Source: Chlorobiota bacterium (GTDB lineage Bacteria; Bacteroidota; Bacteroidia; Bacteroidales; F082). From it: a stretch of 35,355 nucleotides of DNA. Location of the stretch: NCBI GenBank assembly GCA_013151215.1, contig JAADIS010000026.1, positions 1 to 35,355 of the forward strand. Direction: 5' to 3'. Both the position numbers and the translations under genes were made by a program. Positions within the stretch are counted from its first letter, which is position 1, and the number at the start of each line of letters is the position of its first letter. Shown here piece by piece: positions 25,764 through 32,961 of the stretch. The notes beneath the pieces were generated by a model that had not been told where the DNA came from, did no database searches, and worked only from the letters and a program-made list of their open reading frames with translations.

Positions 25764-28445
25764 TCACAAATCCATCACCACGCTCACTGTGGTATCTTCG
25801 TTAAAATGAACTTTAAACCCTACCTTTCTAAAAACCGTGATCATTCCTTTATTATCTTTTGTGGTTTCGGCAGCCACACGCTTAATACCTGCATATTTTG
25901 CGATTTCAACGCAATAGGACGTCAAGATCTGCCCGAGTTCTTTTTTCTGCCACTCATCGGTGACAAGAACTGCATATTCCGCAGTTTCCAGGTCAGGGTC
26001 GCCGATCAAACGCCCAACACCTATCAATCGTTTACGCCCTTCAAAATCAATTTCGGCAACTATTCCCATCTCGCGGTCGTAGTCGATAAAGCAGAACTGT
26101 GTTGCAACCTCATGCGAATTGAAATAGAAATCATACCTAAACCTATGATAAATAGACTCTTTTGAACAAGAGCCCAACATCTCAAGCCACATTTGCTCGT
26201 CTTCAGGCTTTATTGGGCGCAATGTGATTTTTGTGCCATCCTTAAGTTTTGCCTTCCTTATAAGCCTTTCGGGATAAGGGCGGAGAACCAAATGAGAATA
26301 ATCAGTATTTTCGCTACCAACAACATCTTTATCGATTACAATCCTGGCATCCAGTGCAATCACATCATCAGGGGTAACAATCACAGGGTTAATATCAAGC
26401 TCCTCTATCTCAGGATAGTCGGCGGCCAGGTAAGAAAGCCTTATAATAACTTCTATAAGCTTATCGATATTTAGTTTCTTACTCCCTCTATAACCTTCCA
26501 GAAGCGGGTATATTTTCAAGGACTCTATCATCTGTCTTGCCAGTTGTTCGTTCAAGGGAGGGAACTCCAATCTTTTATCCTGAAATAATTCTGCTTTGGT
26601 GCCACCCATACCGGCAAGCATAATAGTTCCAAAAAGCTTGTCTTTTTTAATCCCCAATATTAATTCTACCCCTTGTTCGGTATTCACCATTATTTGAACG
26701 GTGATGCCATCAATTTTGGCTTCTGGCCGGTTTCGTTTTACGGTTTCAAGCATATTCCTGAAGGAAGCCCTCAACATTTCATCGTTTTTAATATTCAACG
26801 ACACACCTCCAACCTCTGTTTTATGGAAGATATCGGGTGACTGAATCTTGAGGACGACAGGATAGCCCTTTTCGTTAGCTATAGCTAGGGCCTGATCTTC
26901 GGAAGTTGCAAGTTCAGGATGTGTTGTTTGAATGCCATATTCGTTAATTATCCGTTTTGAATCATCTTCGGAGACTAGTTTCGTTTTCGAAAATATTTGC
27001 GCTTCAAATTTCTTTCTGAGCTTATTGCGATTATAACTGAACTCAACAGGAACTTCTTTCGGTGTTTCAAACAACATCTCCAGGTTATTTGAGTAAACAG
27101 AAAGCGTCATGAAGGCTCTAATAGCCTGTGCCGGAGTTGCATAAACCGGTATTTCGGAATCGTTGAATATTCGAACACCTTCTTGCATTTTAGATCCACC
27201 GAGCCATGCGGCCATTATAAGCTTCGAAGTGTTTTCGGCCAGTTTTTTTATTTGCAAAGCCGTTTCTGTGGGGTCTGTCATTGCCTGAGGGGTAAGAATT
27301 AGCAGAACCGCATCTACTTTCTCATCTTCCAAAACAATTCGAGTGGCGCTTGTAAACCTCTCCGGCTTTGCATCGCCCAAAACATCTACGGGGTTTCCGT
27401 GCGACCAAAAATCAGGTAATACATCATTGAGCTTATCAATTGTGCTGTCGTCAAGCCTTACCAGTTTCCCTCCCAAAGAGATAAGAGTATCGGTTGCCAT
27501 TACTCCAGGCCCGCCAGCATTTGTAACTATCGCAAGCCCTGAACCCTTAGGAACACGTTTTCTTCCAACAAGGTCGGTAAAATCGAAAATATCACCAATA
27601 TCATAAACCCTGGCCATGCCGGCACGCCGGAATACGGCATCGTAAACGCTATCCTCGGAAGCGAGAGCCCCGGTATGTGAGGCTGCTACTGCCGCAGATT
27701 CGGGAAAGCGCCCTGACTTATATACTATGATAGGTTTTTTTCGGGCAAAAGCCCTTGCGGCCGACATAAACGCCCTTGCATTTGCCAGGCTTTCCACATA
27801 CAAAACTATTGATTTAGTATTGGGGTCCTGGCCGAAATAATCTATTAAATCGCCAAAGCTGACGTCAACGGCATTGCCGATACTGACAAAATATGAAAAT
27901 CCTATTTTTGCTTCCCTGGCCCAGTCGAGGACCGATGCACAAAGTGCTCCCGACTGCGAGATAAATGCCACATGTCCTTTTTTTGGCATTTCATCGGCGA
28001 AACTGGCGTTGAGCTTATGGCCCGGGACTAAGATACCCAAACAGTTAGGGCCTATCACCCTCATCGAGGGATATTTTTGAATTATCCCTTTTAATTCGGC
28101 CTCTAGTTTTTTACCCTCTTCGCCAGCCTCCTTGAATCCTGCCGACATAACAATAAGGCCGGCAATCCCGGCTTTGCCGCATTGATCTACAAGATCAGGA
28201 ACTCTTTTAGCAGCAGTCATGATGATTGCCAGGTCGGGGGTTTTGGGCAAACTTTCAACGTCCGGATAACAAGGAATTCCCATAACGGCCTCCCGGCGAG
28301 GGTTTATAGGATACACAACACCCTGAAACCCACCGCCTACGAGATTCTTAAGCGTAATGCCGCCCACGCTGTTGGGGTCATTGGAAACACCGATCAAGGC
28401 AATTCGACGCGGCCTGAAAATACTATTGAGCTTTTTTATTGGCAT
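25764..28445 (-). CDS. ADP-forming acetate--CoA ligase fused to a GNAT acetyltransferase (Pat-like)
   Basis: This 893-residue protein has, in order, a CoA-binding domain (about 5-130, IALIGVSNDPNSVGG), a succinyl-CoA-ligase-like domain (about 150-460), an ATP-grasp domain (about 485-705, VVLKIQSPDIFHKTEVGGV) and a C-terminal GNAT domain (about 735-893). In the synthetase part, ASHTGALASED places His257 where ADP-forming acetyl-CoA synthetases carry the phosphorylated histidine. In the GNAT part, Glu823 (TAEYAV) matches the catalytic Glu of Pat, and WQKKELG (832-838) is the acetyl-CoA loop. Enteric Pat/PatZ has the same layout and acetylates Acs, but is thought to have lost synthetase activity. 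Here both halves look intact. Its neighbours (sirtuin, ackA, acs, satP) all concern acetate. It is upstream of the sirtuin gene on the same strand. Confidence 0.92.
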   Translation of the reverse strand: MPIKKLNSIFRPRRIALIGVSNDPNSVGGITLKNLVGGGFQGVVYPINPRREAVMGIPCYPDVESLPKTPDLAIIMTAAKRVPDLVDQCGKAGIAGLIVMSAGFKEAGEEGKKLEAELKGIIQKYPSMRVIGPNCLGILVPGHKLNASFADEMPKKGHVAFISQSGALCASVLDWAREAKIGFSYFVSIGNAVDVSFGDLIDYFGQDPNTKSIVLYVESLANARAFMSAARAFARKKPIIVYKSGRFPESAAVAASHTGALASEDSVYDAVFRRAGMARVYDIGDIFDFTDLVGRKRVPKGSGLAIVTNAGGPGVMATDTLISLGGKLVRLDDSTIDKLNDVLPDFWSHGNPVDVLGDAKPERFTSATRIVLEDEKVDAVLLILTPQAMTDPTETALQIKKLAENTSKLIMAAWLGGSKMQEGVRIFNDSEIPVYATPAQAIRAFMTLSVYSNNLEMLFETPKEVPVEFSYNRNKLRKKFEAQIFSKTKLVSEDDSKRIINEYGIQTTHPELATSEDQALAIANEKGYPVVLKIQSPDIFHKTEVGGVSLNIKNDEMLRASFRNMLETVKRNRPEAKIDGITVQIMVNTEQGVELILGIKKDKLFGTIMLAGMGGTKAELFQDKRLEFPPLNEQLARQMIESLKIYPLLEGYRGSKKLNIDKLIEVIIRLSYLAADYPEIEELDINPVIVTPDDVIALDARIVIDKDVVGSENTDYSHLVLRPYPERLIRKAKLKDGTKITLRPIKPEDEQMWLEMLGSCSKESIYHRFRYDFYFNSHEVATQFCFIDYDREMGIVAEIDFEGRKRLIGVGRLIGDPDLETAEYAVLVTDEWQKKELGQILTSYCVEIAKYAGIKRVAAETTKDNKGMITVFRKVGFKVHFNEDTTVSVVMDL

Positions 28446-28565
28446 GATGTTTTAATCTTATATGCTTTAAACTTAGGATTCCCTTACTTCTATAATTAAC
28501 AGTTGGATTTTATATTTGATAATCCGAACTTCTCAACATCTCAACCTCTCCCGTTATTTATTTCA

Positions 28566-28573
28566 CAAAATTA
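28566..28573 (-). promoter_or_regulatory. Candidate -7 box for the ligase/acetyltransferase gene
   Basis: The minus strand reads TAATTTTG, matching TAnnTTTG, about 120 bases before the ATG at 28445. Nearby TTTG words lie at unusual spacings (10 and 14 bases), so the -33 is uncertain. Confidence 0.35.
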
Positions 28574-28610
28574 CTAATTAACCCAAACAAAAGAAGCAAC
28601 TTTAGCCTAA

Positions 28611-29178
28611 GAATGCTATTTAATTTTTAAAAGGTTTGGAACTCATTCGCCAGATAGACCATTTTGCCTGATTAATTCCTTATTTTCCGATTTGATTATT
28701 GTTGACAATTATATGTTTGACGAAACAGCTTGTGACAACAATCTTTTTCGAATTATTGAGGAATATAGCAATAAGAGTAAAACAAAATTTACTTTTAATG
28801 TCATTTGTTCACAGTTCAAAATTAAATGCAAATGATGATGTTGAATCTACAGTAGATGACAAATTAAAGCAAATGGGCATCTCATGCAATCTTTCCATTG
28901 TGTTGGCAAATGAGTCAGTTAAAGAACATGACAGAGGGATATTCACAAATTACCTTCGTATAAAATCAGGCAATTCTTCTGTTTATTTCAAGTCAGGAGG
29001 AGATTTTCTCACAAAAGCTACGGATATTGAGTTTCATTCGCTTGCAGAGTCCGACAAATTTAATGCTTTAGAAGCCGCCCTTTCAAATATTAGAATATTT
29101 ATTGAAAAATTGGGCAGTCGTCCTGACAAAGACAAACGCCTTTTTGGCACGCTCAAAAATGGTTTGATTAAAACATAA
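28611..29178 (+). pseudogene. Frameshifted remnant with an HDRxIxTNY motif (PLD-like/MIT_C-like domain)
   Basis: Two overlapping frames together read like one protein. The first (from 28611, no ATG before 28713) gives SDLIIVDNYMFDETACDNNL, FRIIEEYSNKSKTKFTFNVI and CSQ, then quickly hits TGA. The second continues from about 28816 with SKLNANDDVESTVDDKLKQM, SIVLANESVKEHDRGIFTNY, LRIKSGNSSVYF and a Lys-rich end at 29178. Skipping the T at 28815 joins them. The core HDR-x-I-x-NY ... I-x-SGNS-x-YF resembles the phospholipase-D-like MIT C-terminal fold and small Bacteroidota proteins ending in it, but I cannot confirm the family. The 5' part before 28611 is closed by a stop, so the N-terminus is missing. 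Translation could restart at the ATG at 28798. The gene is AT-rich and convergent with another frameshifted gene 16 bases away. Confidence 0.55.
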
Positions 29179-29194
29179 GATTCATTAACCCCCC

Positions 29195-30393
29195 TCAATA
29201 CAAAAAACCAAACAGCCAAAGTGGCAGCACATTCATTGCCCCCAATTCAATATTATCTTTTACCACATAGGAATTTTTGATTCCGCTAATCTGTTTTTGC
29301 TTTTTGTTTTTGCCGCCAATTTCAAAATTATAGGTGTTGTCAACAAAGAAATCAGATGCCTTACTATAATTAATACTATGCCCCACTGATAACTGGTTTA
29401 AAAAAAATGTTTCCCTGAGGGTTCCAATATTTGTATTTTCCGACGACAGAAGCTTGATCAGGTTAGTATTGTGAATATAAATTTTTTCGGGCTTTGCCAT
29501 TAAACTAATTCCAATATCACTGCTCCGGAGTTCATATATTAACTGAGCCCTTTCTAAATAATCAAGAAAACGCATAAGTGTTGGTCGAGTTACGCTTACC
29601 CTTTCGCTCAATTTTGATATATTCGGTTTAAATGGGGCTGAACTGCTTATTGCAAACAATAGTTTTTTAATTTTTAAAACCATTGAGAAATCAAGTTTAT
29701 GTACTGCTATAAGGTCATTTTCCAATACTTGGTTTAATGCAGCCAGTAATTTTTGAGGGTATTCTTCTAAACCTTCTACAAAAAACGGATATGCCCCAAG
29801 TTTTAAATATTTCCTGAACTCGAATAATGGGGTTATGTTTTCCATTATCTCCAGAGCGAAGCCACTATGATTTATAAGTAAGTCATCAAATGTAACAATA
29901 GGTAGTTTAATACCCTTTTCAAGTTCAATGTATTCCCTTAACGAAAGTTCATTAAGCACATAAGAAACTGCCCTTCGACTTAAATCCGACTCCCCCTTGT
30001 ATATTTCAAGTATTGATGAAGAAGTAAAAATAATTTTGAGCTTGATATGTTTATCATAAATCAATTTTAATTCACGCGACCAATTTGAGTATTTATGTAT
30101 TTCATCAAGGAATAGATGCTTTCCTCCATTTTTTACAAAATCATCGGCAAGGTTTATTAAACTATAACTATTGTCGTAAAAATATGTATGGTCATGCGGA
30201 ACGTACAATACAGTTTGATCTTTAGGTAATTCACTTTTAACGTATTGTAATAATAAAGTGGTTTTGCCAACTCCTCTTGACCCTTTAATGGCAATTAAGC
30301 GATTTTTCCAGTTAATTCTACCATAAAGATATCTTTGAATTTTACGCTTACACTATTGACCCGTTGAAGTGATTCAGAAATAAGTTTATCCAT
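29195..30393 (-). pseudogene. AAA ATPase with DUF4143-type C-terminus, one-base frameshift
   Basis: The downstream frame gives about 370 residues. They include a Walker A loop (KGSRGVGKTTLLLQYVK, before the first in-frame TTG at 30208), a Walker B HLFLDEIHKY, sensor IFTSSSILE, a winged-helix region and a nuclease-like end (FFVDNTYNFEIGGKNKKQKQ ... LPLWLFGFLY). The ATG at 30393 (MDKLISESLQRVNSVSVKFK) is the normal family start but runs into a stop. The switch is at CAAAGATAT (plus strand T run 30334-30336), where one extra A would give the expected FKRYLYGRINW. This is either a real one-base deletion or a sequence error. Proteins of this family are widespread accessory ATPases in Bacteroidota with unproven function. 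Nothing nearby suggests a partner except the adjacent broken gene. Confidence 0.8.
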
Positions 30394-30812
30394 TAGAATA
30401 ATTATTTGTAAATGCAAATATACAAAATAACAGCAAAAGTGTAAATGGCTATATACAATAGTGTCGATGTCATTAATTCTTTTGAAATATGAATCAAAAA
30501 AATAAAGGGTGTTTGCAACTTCCCTTAAACTTGTGCTTAAAAGTTTAAGAATTACTGAAGTTTCGCGTTTTTAAATAAACTTTGACAAGCTGCGACTTAT
30601 TAAATATTGAAATGCGTTAACATAATGAATATCAATAGTATATAAATTCCATAATAAGTAATATCATAATTGCGTTTCCTTAGTGTCTTAGTGGCTAATT
30701 ATCAATACCTTGCCACAAAGGCACTAAGCCACGAAGTTTCACTAAGCAATTTATATAATGTATAACCATCTGATAACAAATGTATTAAGGCCGAGTATTG
30801 GTATGCGAAACT
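30394..30812. other. AT-rich intergenic region with palindromic repeats, no gene
   Basis: I see no coding sequence or RNA gene in these 419 bases. The DNA is AT-rich (17 of 60 bases are G or C in 30421-30480, against 33 of 60 in 14641-14700 within hutH). It contains a palindromic repeat at 30669-30750 and one arm of a 13-base inverted pair (30554-30566), whose other arm is at 30805-30817. Confidence 0.7.
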
Positions 30813-30817
30813 TCAGT
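30554..30817. repeat. 13-bp perfect inverted pair flanking 238 bases
   Basis: ACTGAAGTTTCGC (30554-30566) and GCGAAACTTCAGT (30805-30817) are exact reverse complements. The right arm covers the stop codon of the carboxypeptidase gene. The interval contains the 30669-30750 palindromic repeat. It could be the ends of a small non-autonomous element, but target duplications are not evident and chance is possible. Confidence 0.35.
30669..30750. repeat. Dispersed-type palindromic repeat (CTTAGTG...GTGGC family)
   Basis: The left arm contains CTTAGTGTCTTAGTGGC (30679-30695). The right arm starts GCCACAAAGGCACTAAG (30712) and ends ACTAAGCAAT (30750). The arms pair with a few mismatches and a longer right arm, and the outermost ATTGC/GCAAT pair perfectly. 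Repeats with this wording (ACTAAGGCACTAAG, GCCACGAAG) are common between genes in Bacteroidota genomes. Confidence 0.7.
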
Positions 30818-32198
30818 TCTTCAATTCATCCAAATCGTTTGGGGGATATAAGTCGGGATATCTTAAGCCCTCAACTTTTTTATGTTGCATCAACAAGGAT
30901 TTGTCAATATTCCCATTATAATAATCGTCTATGCCTAATGCAAGCGAAGCGCCAAGGTCGCGCAGGTCCCCAGGGCTTATCCACTTTGGCGAATAGCCGG
31001 CCCTTCCATAAGTCGTCTCCATTGTTATTGCCATTACCTCATCACTGAAATTTGCCCACCACCAACTTTCAGGATAAGTTTTTGAGGTAAAGCTACTTCC
31101 ACCTTCCTCAGGAACAGACTCCAGCATTTCTACACCATAATTTGAGGCTAAGCTAGCTATAAAAGTCAATTGCTTGCTCCAGAGCGAAGACTCCAAGCTG
31201 TCGTAGCCCAAGGATTCCGGACCGAAATGCGGGAAGAAGAAAGGACGCACATCAGGTTCCGAATTAGATGCATGAAGGTTTAAGGCCATGCTTAATGCCG
31301 GTCCGCCGTCAGTCATGAGTTTTTTTGCGTAGTCGTGAACGACATTGACCTCCTGTACTGCATCAGCAGTAAGGTCAATGGGGTTTTCAGGGTCGAAAAA
31401 CCACATAACTTCAAGATTTTCCGTTTGGGGCGTGGAGCGATAATTCCCGGCTATAACACCATCCACATTATGCATGGGGAAAATATAAAATTCAGTGTTT
31501 TTTAATATTTGCGTTGCCCGCGGCGAAGCCGAAAGCAGATAATCGACCAAACCTTCGACGACAAAAGATGTAGGGACCTCGCCGGGATGCGAACGCGCAT
31601 GTATGAAAACCCTGTTCTTAAGCGAATCAGCAATAGCGGAATTGCTTATTTTCAATAAGTACATCGCCTTGTTTTGTTGAGTGTATGCCGGGATTTGAAT
31701 TTCCAGAAACGGACTTCCGCTTATTCCCTCCAGATATTTTTCCAAATCACTAAAAGTATAAGGGTAAAACCTTGCGATCCAGACCGTTTGCTTTTCAAAC
31801 CGCTTTTGCATAATTAGTTCCTCATCCTGGTTCTGACTCACTTCATCCTCCGAAAACCTGAACCAGGAAGTGTTGTCGTAGGAATAAACAGGCAAATAAT
31901 AGAATGGCCAGCCCCTGTTTTTAAGAACGAGTTTTGTAACAGAATCGGTATTTACGTTTTCCATCCTGACATACCACCAGTTCCTCCATTTATCCGGGAG
32001 GTCAGGATTGTCGTTGTCATCGGCAAGATAAAGCTCCCACCCGGTATTCGACAGTTTTATCGCCTCCCCTATGCTCCCCGACTCGAAGTCGTGGGAAACA
32101 CTGGTTACAAGAGGTGTTTCAAGCTTTTCCTTTTTGCAGCTTTCAAAATAAACCAACACAAGAATTACAAGCAGGGATAAAGTATATTTATTCTTCAT
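30813..32198 (-). CDS. M14-family metallocarboxypeptidase lipoprotein, atypical substrate site
   Basis: This 461-residue protein has a lipoprotein signal (VYFESC, Cys21). A beta-sandwich (about 35-135, WWYVRMENVNTDSVTKLVLK) resembles the N-domain of cytosolic carboxypeptidases (CCP/AGBL, M14D), and a zinc peptidase domain follows. Zinc ligands are His204 and Glu207 (SHPGEVP) and His309 (LNLHASN); Glu394 (ITMETTYGRAG) is the catalytic base. The CCP-like PMHNVDGVIAGNYRS is clear. However, the next segment, normally DLNRxW with the Asn-Arg pair that holds the substrate C-terminal carboxylate, is NLEVMW (261-266). The enzyme may therefore not be a classical carboxypeptidase; an amidase, esterase or endopeptidase role on the cell surface is possible. 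It is the last gene of the minus-strand run, 152 bases after satP, and probably has its own promoter. Confidence 0.85.
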   Translation of the reverse strand: MKNKYTLSLLVILVLVYFESCKKEKLETPLVTSVSHDFESGSIGEAIKLSNTGWELYLADDNDNPDLPDKWRNWWYVRMENVNTDSVTKLVLKNRGWPFYYLPVYSYDNTSWFRFSEDEVSQNQDEELIMQKRFEKQTVWIARFYPYTFSDLEKYLEGISGSPFLEIQIPAYTQQNKAMYLLKISNSAIADSLKNRVFIHARSHPGEVPTSFVVEGLVDYLLSASPRATQILKNTEFYIFPMHNVDGVIAGNYRSTPQTENLEVMWFFDPENPIDLTADAVQEVNVVHDYAKKLMTDGGPALSMALNLHASNSEPDVRPFFFPHFGPESLGYDSLESSLWSKQLTFIASLASNYGVEMLESVPEEGGSSFTSKTYPESWWWANFSDEVMAITMETTYGRAGYSPKWISPGDLRDLGASLALGIDDYYNGNIDKSLLMQHKKVEGLRYPDLYPPNDLDELKN

Positions 32199-32286
32199 TT
32201 TTATCGTATCAAGTATTTATATTATTGACTGAGCACATAAAACTTTAAGTCTGCTAAAGTAATTTATTTTATAGGAACCAAAGCAA

Positions 32287-32316
32287 AAGCCCCTCTCACA
32301 AAAGTGATCGGGGCTT
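32287..32316 (-). terminator. Hairpin terminator after the acs-satP operon
   Basis: AAGCCCC (32287-32293) and GGGGCTT (32310-32316) are perfect arms; TCAC/GTGA extends the inner stem around an AAAA loop. On the minus strand the stem is followed by a T-rich TTTTGCTTTGG. It sits 34 bases after the satP stop. Confidence 0.75.
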
Positions 32317-32350
32317 AAATGCTTTTTATGAAAAGAACTATTTAATTCGG

Positions 32351-32911
32351 CTATCTATCGCCGATAGGCAGGACGGTTTTGCCCCAGTTTTCGTTAATAA
32401 CCTCGGCCATGGCCAAATAGATTGCCGAAAGACCGCAGATTATACCTTCAAAGCCTGCGATTACTCCAATATTCGCATTGCCCGTCCAGTCTTTTGCGGC
32501 AAGCAGGAAGAACAATATCCACAGCGACAAGAACACAAACTGCAATGCGCGGTTTTTACCGAAAGTTGCAATCCACATGAAGAAAGTGAAAACGCCCCAC
32601 ATGAACAGGTACCAGCCCATGAACCCGGCAGGCGGGCCTTCCAGCCAGCCCAGTTTAGGGAACACTATCAGCCCCACAAGCGAGATCCAGAACAAGCCAT
32701 AGGACGTAAAAGCAGTTGTGCCAAAGGTATTTGCTTTTTTAAACTCCATTGCTCCTGCGATTATTTGCGCAATTCCACCATAAAACACCCCCATTGCCAG
32801 GATCATCGAGCCCAGCGGGAAAAAGCCTGCATTATGAATGTTTAAGAGAACTGTCGTCATTCCGAACCCCATTAAACCCAAAGGAGCCGGATTAGCTAAT
32901 TTATTTTCCAT
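32351..32911 (-). CDS. satP: Acetate uptake transporter (GPR1/FUN34/SatP family)
   Basis: This 186-residue inner-membrane protein has six predicted helices, and the family signature NPAPLGL is at residues 7-13 followed by [32 protein letters not shown] matches the second conserved stretch, and the third helix continues with [12 protein letters not shown]. The family moves acetate and succinate, coupled to protons. It lies 50 bases downstream of acs and 34 bases before a terminator, so acetate entry and activation appear to be co-transcribed. The length is normal for bacterial members. The ATG start gives the conserved N-terminus. Confidence 0.95.
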   Translation of the reverse strand: MENKLANPAPLGLMGFGMTTVLLNIHNAGFFPLGSMILAMGVFYGGIAQIIAGAMEFKKANTFGTTAFTSYGLFWISLVGLIVFPKLGWLEGPPAGFMGWYLFMWGVFTFFMWIATFGKNRALQFVFLSLWILFFLLAAKDWTGNANIGVIAGFEGIICGLSAIYLAMAEVINENWGKTVLPIGDR

Positions 32912-32961
32912 TACAATAGATTTTGATTTATATTAATTTGATTTACAACTGATTAACAATA

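Noticed and set aside
25764-28445. Simple acetyl-CoA synthetase annotation
   Set aside because: The last 160 residues form a separate GNAT domain, so a single-function name would hide the acetyltransferase.
29195-30393. Complete restriction or anti-phage system
   Set aside because: Only one ATPase, itself frameshifted, and one remnant gene are present; there is no modification, nuclease or toxin partner to support a system.
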